Part shown: piece by piece, positions 27,800 to 35,794 of the stretch
Layout of the letters: each line of letters starts with the position of its first letter
Position numbering within the stretch: position 1 is the first letter of the stretch
Source: Natronolimnobius baerhuensis
GTDB taxonomy: Archaea > Halobacteriota > Halobacteria > Halobacteriales > Natrialbaceae
Length of the DNA: 64,000 nt
Assembly: GCF_002177135.1 (NCBI RefSeq)
Contig: NZ_MWPH01000002.1
Coordinates: 372,001-436,000, forward strand
Direction: 5' to 3'
Notes under the pieces: generated by a model
What the model saw: only the letters and a program-made list of their open reading frames with translations
The model's database searches: none
What the model was told of the DNA's origin: nothing
Position numbers and translations under genes: made by a program

Positions 27800-28561
27800 C
27801 TACGCTAGTGAGATGTCCTCGAGCACGATGTGCTCTGCTTCCGGAACAGACGCCACGTCACCGTCACTCGTCGTCACAGCGTACTTGCCGAGTTCGTCAG
27901 CATCGTCAGCTCCCAACACAATCGTTCCTTCGGCGAGCAACGGCGCAAGAACGCCCGCAACGACCGTTCGACAATCCGAGAGCGGTGTGCGAACAACGAT
28001 GCGATCCCCACGCTCGAGGCTGTTGTCGTCGATCACGTGCTGTGCCGCCGCAATCGCCTCGGAGTGGCTCACGCTTCGTTGACCATCGGTAACCAGCGCA
28101 GTCTCAGGGTCGATGGACACCGGCGGGAACGACGGGTTCTCACTCCAGAGTCCGCCGTTGAAGTTGTGGATGTCCGGCTGCTCGGGCTTGTCACCGTAGC
28201 CGATTCGCTGTGCACCCACTGGGAGGTCGTACGTTCCCGACTCGAGGTCTTCGACGGGTGCGACAAGCGCGCGAAACGAGTCATCGCCAGCTAGGTCAGT
28301 CGGTGGGTCGAACCGAGTCCGGGCCTCGAGCAATGTCGCCCCAAAAAACGCAAGCAAGGCAAGCGGGCCAGTGCCGACGACGCCGACGGTCACGCCGTTT
28401 CGAACCCCCGAATGTCGCAAGAAGTTCCCGGCTTTCCACGCGGTGGTACAGAGCCAGTGGTGGTCGTACTCCCGGCCAGTCGCATCGACGAGGGTCGTTC
28501 GGTCGCCCCAGCGCTCGCGACGCTCGCGCGTGAACAACTCGTCGACTGTCGCGGCGGTCAT
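27800..28561 (-). CDS. truncated AMP-binding (acyl-CoA synthetase-like) protein
   Basis: A 253-residue protein resembling only the N-terminal domain of adenylate-forming enzymes: TVDELFTRERRERWGDRTTLVDATGREYDHHWLCTTAWKAGNFL, then GVVGTGPLALLAFFGATLLEA, a linker, and SVSHSEAIAAAQHVIDD with DRIVVRTPLSDCRTVVAGVLAPLLAEGTIVLG. The usual Thr/Ser/Gly-rich phosphate loop and the C-terminal lid domain are absent, so adenylation activity is doubtful. The frame is intact, suggesting a conserved short form rather than a fresh truncation. The start at 28561 avoids eight extra residues. Confidence 0.65.
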   Translation of the reverse strand: MTAATVDELFTRERRERWGDRTTLVDATGREYDHHWLCTTAWKAGNFLRHSGVRNGVTVGVVGTGPLALLAFFGATLLEARTRFDPPTDLAGDDSFRALVAPVEDLESGTYDLPVGAQRIGYGDKPEQPDIHNFNGGLWSENPSFPPVSIDPETALVTDGQRSVSHSEAIAAAQHVIDDNSLERGDRIVVRTPLSDCRTVVAGVLAPLLAEGTIVLGADDADELGKYAVTTSDGDVASVPEAEHIVLEDISLA

Positions 28562-28707
28562 ACCGAACCCTGGGGAGCGCTGCAAAAAAGGCCGCCGATA
28601 CCGACGGACCCCATCGCTGTCAATTACCGCCGTATGGCGGGCTGTACTCGTTTTCGACCGATTTGAAACGGTCAGTCATAACCTGCAACTCACGTTAGCC
28701 GGCAGTC

Positions 28708-29301
28708 TCAGTCGTCCGCAGCCGCCGGCTCGGCGTGCTCGACGTCCGTCCCGAGACAGTCGAGGAACTCGGCGAGCCACTCGGGATGATCCGGCCACGC
28801 CTGGGCGGTCACGAGGTTGCCGTCGCAGGTGACGTCGTCTTCCCACTCTCCGCCTGCCGCGATCACGTCGGCCTCGAGTGCGGGATACGCGGTGCAGGTC
28901 CGTCCCTCGAGGACGTCCGCTGCAGCGAGAATTTGGAGGCCGTGACACAGCGCCGCGACGGGTTTGTCCGCCTCGAAGAAGTGCTGGACGATCTCGAGCA
29001 CGTCGTCGTAGGTCCGGAGATACTCGGGCGCGCGGCCGCCGGGGACGACGAGGGCGTCGTAGTCCGCAGGATCGACGTCCTCGAAATCGTGGTTCAGTTC
29101 GAAATTGTGGCCCGGCTTCTCGGTGTAGGTCTGGTCGCCCTCGAAGTCGTGGACGGCCGTCGGACAGGTGTCGCCCGCCGCTTTCTCCGGACAGACGGCA
29201 TGGACCTCGTGGCCGACCATCTGGAGCGCCTGGAACGGAACCATTACCTCGTAGTCTTCGACAAAATCGCCGGCGATGAGCAGTATTTGGGCGCGTGACA
29301 T
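28708..29301 (-). CDS. DJ-1/PfpI-family protein
   Basis: A 197-residue class I glutamine amidotransferase-like protein. The nucleophile elbow is ALCHGLQ with Cys at about residue 118, and the [21 protein letters not shown] segment contains the conserved PGG region. PfpI-type members act as chaperones, glyoxalases or peptidases; which applies here cannot be told. Residues 40-75 ([17 protein letters not shown]) resemble the subgroup that lacks an extra cap. The ATG at 29301 gives the normal [18 protein letters not shown] start. Confidence 0.87.
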   Translation of the reverse strand: MSRAQILLIAGDFVEDYEVMVPFQALQMVGHEVHAVCPEKAAGDTCPTAVHDFEGDQTYTEKPGHNFELNHDFEDVDPADYDALVVPGGRAPEYLRTYDDVLEIVQHFFEADKPVAALCHGLQILAAADVLEGRTCTAYPALEADVIAAGGEWEDDVTCDGNLVTAQAWPDHPEWLAEFLDCLGTDVEHAEPAAADD

Positions 29302-29452
29302 AGTGCCTCACGTGTTGGTACGTTAACAATCGACTTAACCTGTGTTGGACGGTCTCGTGACAGTCAGACTTCCGAATAGGTTGCTGGCGAACTCCACCTA
29401 GAACGAGGAACCAAAAACAACTCGAGCGAGCGGTGGATGTCGACTAGTCTAG

Positions 29453-30607
29453 TCAGAACGCCCGCTTGATCTTCTCGAAGAAGCCTTCCTTGATCTCGAT
29501 TTCGTCACCGCCAGCCTCGGCGAACGCCTCGAGGGCCTCACGCTGTTCCTCGTTGAGTTTCTCGGGCGTCACGATCTGAATCTGGACGTAGAGGTCACCC
29601 TGCCCGCGTCGGCGGAGTCGAGGCATCCCCTTGCCACCGAGGCGGAACGTCTCGCCGCTCTGGGTCCCAGTCGGCACCTCGAACTCGACTGCACCGTCGA
29701 GCGTCGGCACCTCGACCGTATCGCCGAAGGTCGCCTGTGGGAACGAGAGTGGAAGTCGGTACCGGAGATCGTCGCCCTCCCGCTCGAACTCCTCGTGCTC
29801 GCGGATCGTAATATCAATCAGCAGATCACCGTGCGGGCCGCCGTCCGGACTCGGCGCACCCTCGCGTTCCATCCGCAGCGTCTGGCCATCCTGAATCCCT
29901 GCTGGCACCTCAATCGTCAGCGTCGCCTCCGTGCGAACGTATCCATCACCGCGACACTCGCTGCAGGTCTCGGAATACAGCGTTCCCTCACCCTCACAGC
30001 GCCGGCACGTCGTCGTCTGCTGAACGCGACCGAGCGGCGTCTGCTGGACCTGGCGTTTCTGACCCTGGCCCTGACACTCCGGACACGTCTGGGCATCCGC
30101 ATCCGGCGGGTGTCCCTCACCGTCACACGACTCACAGGTCTCCGGACGCTCGAGGGTAAACTGCTTTTCCGCGCCGTTGAACGCCTCCTCGAGATCGATC
30201 TCGAGTTCGGTGCGCAGATCCTGGCCTTTGCGTTGGCGACGACCGCGGCCGCCACCGCCACCGGTGAACATCTGCTCGAAAATGTCACCGAGGCCGCCGC
30301 CCATGCCGCCACCGCCCATGCCGCCGAACGGGTCGCCACCCATGCCACCGGCACCGCCACCGGCGTCGTAGCCGTGCTTTTCGGCCTGCTCGTAGCGGTC
30401 GTGGCCCATCCGGTCGTAGGCGCTTCGCTTTTCCTCGTCAGTCAGAACCTGCTTTGCCTTCTGGATTTTCTTGAACTTCTCCTCCGCGTCGGGATCGTCG
30501 CTGACGTCCGGGTGATACTCCGTTGCCTTCTCCCGGTAGGCCGATTTGATCTCGTCGGCGGAGGCGTCCTGGCCCACACCGAGTACGTCGTAAAAGTCCT
30601 CGCTCAT
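29453..30607 (-). CDS. dnaJ: chaperone protein DnaJ
   Basis: A 384-residue type I J-protein that stimulates DnaK ATPase and delivers clients. The J domain at residues 1-70 has the HPD motif in TEYHPDVSDD; a Gly/Met-rich linker (GGGAGGMGGDPFGGMGG) follows; then four CxxCxGxG zinc repeats (CESCDGEG, CPECQGQG, CRRCEGEG, CSECRGDG), and two C-terminal beta domains. It follows dnaK on the same strand after a 275-bp gap containing hairpins, so it may be transcribed both with dnaK and separately. Confidence 0.97.
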   Translation of the reverse strand: MSEDFYDVLGVGQDASADEIKSAYREKATEYHPDVSDDPDAEEKFKKIQKAKQVLTDEEKRSAYDRMGHDRYEQAEKHGYDAGGGAGGMGGDPFGGMGGGGMGGGLGDIFEQMFTGGGGGRGRRQRKGQDLRTELEIDLEEAFNGAEKQFTLERPETCESCDGEGHPPDADAQTCPECQGQGQKRQVQQTPLGRVQQTTTCRRCEGEGTLYSETCSECRGDGYVRTEATLTIEVPAGIQDGQTLRMEREGAPSPDGGPHGDLLIDITIREHEEFEREGDDLRYRLPLSFPQATFGDTVEVPTLDGAVEFEVPTGTQSGETFRLGGKGMPRLRRRGQGDLYVQIQIVTPEKLNEEQREALEAFAEAGGDEIEIKEGFFEKIKRAF

Positions 30608-30669
30608 TCGTTAGCCACTGATACTCGCTTGCGCCACTTGAAACGAACGTTCCGGTACGAACTTTTTCC

Positions 30670-30694
30670 GCGGCGGGTTCGCCGCTGGCGAACC
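30670..30694. promoter_or_regulatory. overlapping alternative hairpins between dnaK and dnaJ
   Basis: Two mutually exclusive stems share bases: GCGGCG-ggtt-CGCCGC (30670-30685) and GGTTCGCC-gct-GGCGAACC (30676-30694). On the minus strand, two T5 runs lie just before them, around 30698-30718, which fits archaeal termination after dnaK. The arrangement could be a terminator region or a structure affecting the dnaJ leader. Confidence 0.45.
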
Positions 30695-30821
30695 ACTTGC
30701 GCAAAAACTTCGATGAAAAAGACCGCTCACTCACTCCGTTCGTTCGCGGGTGCAACACTTGCGATACACCAGCGAATTCCTCACTCTCGATAGTCTACTC
30801 GAAGACCGAAGACGCGACCGT

Positions 30822-30912
30822 TCAGTTCTCGTCGTCTTCGTCAACGTCGTCAGACTACGTCTGACGGGCTGACGAAAACGACTCAGTCTTCGTCGTTTTC
30901 GTCAACGTCTTC
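30822..30912 (-). repeat. diverged 30-bp direct repeat with double hairpin at the dnaK 3' end
   Basis: The last 30 bases of dnaK including its stop (30883-30912) are repeated with four mismatches at 30822-30851, also ending in TGA. Between and across them lie hairpins CGTCAGAC-tac-GTCTGACG (30848-30866) and a 12-bp stem GACGAAAACGAC / GTCGTTTTCGTC (30871-30903) whose 9-nt loop holds the present stop codon. The downstream copy would encode DDVDEDDEN, a plausible original C-terminus. Confidence 0.65.
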
Positions 30913-32811
30913 GAAGTCAGCGTCGACGAACTCCTCGCTGTCGTCACCGCCTGCTGCGCCTGGGCCTGGGTTCGGGCCACCGCCCATGCCACCCATGTCG
31001 CCCATGCCACCGGGACCTGCGCCGGCCGCACCAGCACCGGCAGCGCCCGCACCTGCTGCGCCAGCGCCTGCTTCCTGGTGGATCTGCTTGCCGATTTCCT
31101 GCAGTTCCGTGCTCAGGTCTTCGGTCGCAGCCTCGATGTCGTCAGCGTCGGCCTCGTTATCGTCGATAACGGCCTCGAGGTCTTCGATTGCGGCCTCGAT
31201 CTCACCGCGCAGATCGTCGTCGACCTGTTCGTCGTTCTCCTCGAGCAGGGATTCAGCGCGCTGGATCGTGGCTTCGGCGGCGTTGCGAGCCTCGATGCGC
31301 TGGCGTTTCTGCTCGTCTTCTTCGGCGTGTTTCTCCGCTTCTTCCTGCAGACGGTCGATCTCGGCGTCGGAGAGACCGGCACCGCCCTCGATGGTGATCT
31401 CCTCGCTCTCGCCGGAGCCTTTGTCCTCCGCAGAGACGTTGACGATACCGTTTTCGTCAATCGAGAACGTGACTTCGATCTGTGGCGTACCCGCCGGCGC
31501 TGGCGGAATACCCGTCAGATGGAACTCGCCGAGCATCTCGTTTTCGGCGGCGATTTCGCGCTCACCCTGGAAGACACGGACCTGCACCGTGGTCTGGTTG
31601 TCCGCTGCCGTGGTGAAGATCTTTGATTCCTCGGTCGGAATCGTCGTGTTCTTCTCAATGAGTCGCTCGAAGAGGCCGCCTTTGACCTCGATACCGAGGC
31701 TGAGTGGCGTCACGTCGAGCAGGACGATGTCGTCGACTTCGCCGCCGAGGACACCACCCTGAATCGCCGCGCCGAGTGCAACGGCTTCGTCCGGGTTGAC
31801 GTTCTTCTGTGGCTCTTGGCCGGTCAGTTCCTCGACCTTGTCTGCGACCTGTGGCATCCGCGTCGAGCCACCGACCAGCAGCACTTCGTCGATGTCGGAT
31901 TTCTCGTAGCCCGCGTCCTCGAGTGCCTGCTCGGTCGGTTCGACGGTACGGTCGATAAGGTCCGACGTCAGCGACTCGAACTTCGCGCGAGTGAGGCTCT
32001 CCTCGAGGTGGATTGGACCGTCGTCGGTCGCCGTGATGAACGGCAGGTTGATTTCGGTCTCTTTTCGACTACTGAGTTCGATCTTGGCCTCTTCGGCGGC
32101 GTCTTTGAGCCGCTGGAGGGCCTGACGGTCCTCGCGGAGGTCCATGCCGTGTTCCGCTTCGAACTCCTCGGCGAGCCAGTCGATGATGGCCTCGTCCCAG
32201 TCGTCGCCACCGAGGTCGTTGTCACCGTTGGTCGCGACGACTTCGTAGACGCCGCCGCCGAGGTCGAGAAGCGAAACATCGAACGTTCCGCCACCGAGGT
32301 CGTAGACGAGCACGGTCTGGTCGGATTCGTCGTCGAGGCCGTACGCCATCGACGCGGCCGTTGGCTCGTTGACGATACGCTCGACCTCGAAGCCAGCGAT
32401 CTCACCGGCGTCTTTGGTCGCCTGGCGCTGACGGTCCGAGAAGTACGCTGGGACCGTGATAACGGCCTTCTCGACGTCGTCGCCGAGATACTCCTCAGCG
32501 TCGCGTTTGATCTTCTGGAGGATCATCGCCGAAATCTCTTCGGGCGTGTACTCCTCGCCGTCGATGTCGACGGTATAGTCGTCTTCGCCAATGTGGCGTT
32601 TGATCGACTGAATCGTGCGCTCTGGGTTCTGGACGGCCTGGTTCTTCGCCGGTTTACCAACGAGGCGCTCGTCGTCGTTGAACGCGACAATCGAGGGCGT
32701 CGTTCGGTCACCTTCGGCGTTGACGATGATTTCCGGATCGCCCCCTTCCATCACCGCGAACGCGCTGTTCGTCGTCCCGAGGTCGATACCGAGAATCTTG
32801 TTACTCGCCAT
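30883..32811 (-). CDS. dnaK: molecular chaperone DnaK (Hsp70)
   Basis: A 642-residue Hsp70. The ATPase domain has [17 protein letters not shown] at the N-terminus, [61 protein letters not shown] and [13 protein letters not shown]; the substrate domain has [16 protein letters not shown] and [16 protein letters not shown]. The C-terminal lid ends in an Ala/Gly-rich stretch and an acidic tail (ending [10 protein letters not shown]). As is usual for Gram-positive-like and archaeal DnaK, an insert is missing in the ATPase domain. It sits between grpE and dnaJ. The stop codon region looks rearranged by a palindromic insert. Confidence 0.97.
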   Translation of the reverse strand: MASNKILGIDLGTTNSAFAVMEGGDPEIIVNAEGDRTTPSIVAFNDDERLVGKPAKNQAVQNPERTIQSIKRHIGEDDYTVDIDGEEYTPEEISAMILQKIKRDAEEYLGDDVEKAVITVPAYFSDRQRQATKDAGEIAGFEVERIVNEPTAASMAYGLDDESDQTVLVYDLGGGTFDVSLLDLGGGVYEVVATNGDNDLGGDDWDEAIIDWLAEEFEAEHGMDLREDRQALQRLKDAAEEAKIELSSRKETEINLPFITATDDGPIHLEESLTRAKFESLTSDLIDRTVEPTEQALEDAGYEKSDIDEVLLVGGSTRMPQVADKVEELTGQEPQKNVNPDEAVALGAAIQGGVLGGEVDDIVLLDVTPLSLGIEVKGGLFERLIEKNTTIPTEESKIFTTAADNQTTVQVRVFQGEREIAAENEMLGEFHLTGIPPAPAGTPQIEVTFSIDENGIVNVSAEDKGSGESEEITIEGGAGLSDAEIDRLQEEAEKHAEEDEQKRQRIEARNAAEATIQRAESLLEENDEQVDDDLRGEIEAAIEDLEAVIDDNEADADDIEAATEDLSTELQEIGKQIHQEAGAGAAGAGAAGAGAAGAGPGGMGDMGGMGGGPNPGPGAAGGDDSEEFVDADFEDVDENDED

Positions 32812-32995
32812 TACGAGGCCATTGTGCGCACTTTGGTTTAAACGTTACTAGGCCGGACGAGGGACCGAATAAAATTCGGTAATTGAGAACGAGCCTCGAG
32901 AAAATCGCCTCGAAACGTCTCGAAACACCGGAAACCGGCGACTAGCGAGTACTGTGAACGAGAAAATATCAGCGGACAGTTAGCTAAAACCGGCT

Positions 32996-34198
32996 TCAGG
33001 CCTCGTCAGAGACATCGCCGCCGAGTTCAATCGCGTCGTCTGCCTCACTCTCGCCATCGGCGTCGTCAGTCGCCGATTCCGCCGCATCGGTCTCAGCAGC
33101 CGACTGCGCCGCATCCGCTGCAGTATCATCCACCGTTTCGTCATCGCTCGAGTCAGCAGCTGCTGTCTCCGTGTCCTCACTCCCCGCAGCGTCTGACTCC
33201 TCGTCTGCTGGCTCGCTGTCGCCTCCAGAGTCCTGCTCGTTAGTGTCGCCGTCGGTCTCCGTCTCCGCTTCGGAGTCGGCATCAGCATCGTCATCGTCAG
33301 CCGACTCATCCGCGAATTCACCGTTCGAAACCGTGACCTGCGCGTTCTGGATTACTTTATCGCCCATCTCGTAGCCAGGGGTGTAGACGTCCGCAATCGT
33401 CCCTTCGGGCTGGTCGCTGTCGACGTTCATCATCACTTCGTGGCGCTGCGGGTCCGTCTCGGTTCCCGGCTCGGGATCGATCTCCGAGACGTTCTCGTCC
33501 TCGAGCACGCGGTCGAACTCCCGCATGGTCATCTCGAGGCCCTCACGAAGGCTCTCGACGTCGCTGCTTTCGTCCTCGAGTGCGCGTTTGAGGTTGTCCC
33601 GAACGTCGACGAGTCGCGTGACCAGATCCTCGGTTGCGCGGTCTTTGATCTGATCCTGGCGCTTTTTCGCGCGCTTTTTATAGTTCTGGAAATCTGCTTG
33701 CTTGCGCTTGAGACGGCTCTTGAGGTCCTTTACCTGCTCTTGGTACTCCTCGAGTTGCTCGTCGCGTTCGTCAATCACCTGCTCGCGGGCCTCGAGTTCG
33801 TCCTGTAGGTCGCCGATGGTCTCTGCTTGGGATTCAACGCGCTCTGTCAGGTCCTCGAGTTCCTCGCGCTGGTGGGAAATGGTTCCCGACAGCTCTCGGG
33901 TCTGGTCGACGATTGAGTTGACCTTGCGTGCGAGGTCGTCGTCGTACTCGGTGAGCTGGTCGAGTACCTGCTGGACGTCTGCGCTGGTTTCGACGTCTGG
34001 GCTGGCAGTCGACTCCGTTGTCTCGTCCTCGTCGCTCGCTCGAGGCGCGTCCGATTCTGTTTCCGAGTCGGTCGGGGCGTCCGCAGGTGTCGCGTTGTTG
34101 TCGGTGTCGGCGTTGCCGTTGCCGTTTCCGTTGCGCTCTGGCTCGTCTGCGGACGGGACACCCTGGGCGGACGAGTCCGTGCCCTCGTCTTCACTCAT
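32996..34198 (-). CDS. grpE: nucleotide exchange factor GrpE with long acidic extensions
   Basis: A 400-residue protein, about twice the usual GrpE length. Residues 1-75 are acidic and disordered; 80-190 form a long coiled coil rich in Glu, Gln and Arg; 190-300 is the GrpE core (RLVDVRDNLKRALEDES, FDRVLEDENVSEIDPEPGTETDPQRHEVMM, EGTIADVYTPGYEMGDKVIQNAQVTVS). The last 95 residues are almost entirely Asp, Glu, Ser, Thr and Ala. It releases ADP from DnaK. It leads the grpE-dnaK-dnaJ cluster with 184 bp to dnaK. Confidence 0.92.
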   Translation of the reverse strand: MSEDEGTDSSAQGVPSADEPERNGNGNGNADTDNNATPADAPTDSETESDAPRASDEDETTESTASPDVETSADVQQVLDQLTEYDDDLARKVNSIVDQTRELSGTISHQREELEDLTERVESQAETIGDLQDELEAREQVIDERDEQLEEYQEQVKDLKSRLKRKQADFQNYKKRAKKRQDQIKDRATEDLVTRLVDVRDNLKRALEDESSDVESLREGLEMTMREFDRVLEDENVSEIDPEPGTETDPQRHEVMMNVDSDQPEGTIADVYTPGYEMGDKVIQNAQVTVSNGEFADESADDDDADADSEAETETDGDTNEQDSGGDSEPADEESDAAGSEDTETAAADSSDDETVDDTAADAAQSAAETDAAESATDDADGESEADDAIELGGDVSDEA

Positions 34199-34293
34199 GT
34201 CCGGGTCAACGAACAGCGATAATAAAAGGGTTGAGGTCCGGTCGGGCGACTCCGGACTGTCACTCGCCGATGGGACTCGTGATCGATTCCAAC

Positions 34294-34300
34294 AGTATAT
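34294..34300 (+). promoter_or_regulatory. TATA box of the XPB-type helicase gene
   Basis: AGTATAT lies 28-34 bp upstream of the GTG at 34328, the spacing expected for a leaderless haloarchaeal transcript. It argues against the upstream GTG at 34301, which would directly abut the TATA element. Confidence 0.5.
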
Positions 34301-34327
34301 GTGCGCGCCATCGCGATAGCTTTGACA

Positions 34328-35761
34328 GTGACACCCGCTTCGGACTCGCCGCCGGCTATCGAGTGTCGGTTCGAAGACGGCACAATCTACATCGACGGAC
34401 TCGAGGAGTCACAGGTCCGGTCCCTGCGTGAATCCGCCCCACAACTCGAGTTGCAGCCGGATCCCCGAAGCGATGGCTGGCGCGTGCCGGCGTTTCGATA
34501 CGCCGCCCTTCGAGCAGCGACTGCCGAACTGGCCGTCGACGACTCCGTTCTCGAGTGCGACTCACTTCCCGACCGCCACTCGGCGTACGAACTCCGGGAA
34601 TACCAACGCGAAGCGCTGGACGCGTGGCTCGAGACGGATCGCTGGGTCGACATCGCCGTCCCGGAAGACGCCGCCGTCAACCGCGCACCCGCGGGCGTTC
34701 TCGAACTCCCGACCGGCAGCGGCAAGACCGTCATCGCGCTGAAAGCCATCGAACGCCTCGGCGTGCCGACGCTCGTTGTCGTCCCGACAATCGACCTCCT
34801 CGAGCAGTGGATCGACGAACTCGAGACCGAATTTGACATCCCTATCGGCCGCTTCGGCGGCGGCGAACAGCGCCTCGAGCCGATCACGGTTTCAACCTAT
34901 GACTCGGCGTACCTCAAAGCCGATTCCGTGGGCGACCGGTTCGGCTGCGTCGTCTTCGACGAAGTCCATCACCTCGGGGGTGAGGGCTACCGGGAAATCG
35001 CTCGCCTGCTCGCCGCGCCCGCACGACTCGGCCTCACCGCGACGTTCGAGCGCCCCGACGACGCACACGAGGTAATCGAGGAGATCGTCGGCCCGCTGGT
35101 CTACCGCGTCGACGTCGACGATCTCGCCGGCGAGCATCTCGCACCCTACGACGTGAAACGACTCGAGGTAGCCCTCACGCCCGAGGAGCGCGACGAATAC
35201 GAGCGCGCACAGGAGACGTTCACGGACTATCTCGCAACCTCGAACATCCGAATGCAGAGCGGCTCGGACTATCAGGAACTCGTCAAACGCTCTGGGTCGG
35301 ACCCGAGAGCGCGCGAGGCCCTCCTTGCCCGCCAGCGCGCACGTGAGATTGCCCGCGGTAGCGCGGCAAAAATCGACGCACTCGAGGGTGTTCTCGAGGA
35401 CCACCGCGGCGAGCGCACACTCGTCTTTACGGCGTCCAACGACCTCGCGTACGACGTGAGCGAGCGGTTTTTGATCCCGACGATCACCCATCAAACGGGT
35501 GCCGCGGAGCGACGCGAGATCCTCGAGCGCTTTCGCGAGGGTACGTACAGCCGAATCGCGACTTCGAACGTGCTGGATGAAGGTGTCGACGTGCCCGACG
35601 CCGCCATCGCTGTCGTTCTCTCCGGCAGCGGCAGCGAGCGGGAGTTTACCCAGCGACTGGGGCGGATACTCCGACCGAAGAGTGACGGCAGCCGGGCGCT
35701 GCTGTACGAGGTCGTGACGGCGGACACGTCGGAAGAACGCGTCGCTGAACGTCGCCGGTAA
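34328..35761 (+). CDS. XPB/Rad25-type DNA helicase
   Basis: A 477-residue superfamily 2 helicase. An N-terminal damage-recognition-like region (residues 1-90) is followed by the Q/motif I block LREYQREALDAWLE and LPTGSGKTVIALKAIERL (Walker A), motif II DEVH in VVFDEVHHLGGEGYREIARLL, motif III GLTATFERPDD, and the second RecA domain with TLVFTASNDLAYDVSERF, ATSNVLDEGVDVPDA and FTQRLGRILRPKSDG. Archaeal XPB unwinds damaged DNA with the Bax1 nuclease, whose probable gene lies 3.3 kb downstream on the same strand. The GTG start at 34328 was chosen from the TATA spacing; GTG at 34301 is the alternative. Confidence 0.9.
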   Translation: MTPASDSPPAIECRFEDGTIYIDGLEESQVRSLRESAPQLELQPDPRSDGWRVPAFRYAALRAATAELAVDDSVLECDSLPDRHSAYELREYQREALDAWLETDRWVDIAVPEDAAVNRAPAGVLELPTGSGKTVIALKAIERLGVPTLVVVPTIDLLEQWIDELETEFDIPIGRFGGGEQRLEPITVSTYDSAYLKADSVGDRFGCVVFDEVHHLGGEGYREIARLLAAPARLGLTATFERPDDAHEVIEEIVGPLVYRVDVDDLAGEHLAPYDVKRLEVALTPEERDEYERAQETFTDYLATSNIRMQSGSDYQELVKRSGSDPRAREALLARQRAREIARGSAAKIDALEGVLEDHRGERTLVFTASNDLAYDVSERFLIPTITHQTGAAERREILERFREGTYSRIATSNVLDEGVDVPDAAIAVVLSGSGSEREFTQRLGRILRPKSDGSRALLYEVVTADTSEERVAERRR

Positions 35762-35794
35762 TCCCCGTCTTGTTCGAAGCAGGAAGGAGCCGAG

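Noticed and set aside
30822-30851. Second acidic C-terminus after dnaK as a separate small gene
   Set aside because: No start codon or ribosome site; better explained as the displaced original dnaK end.
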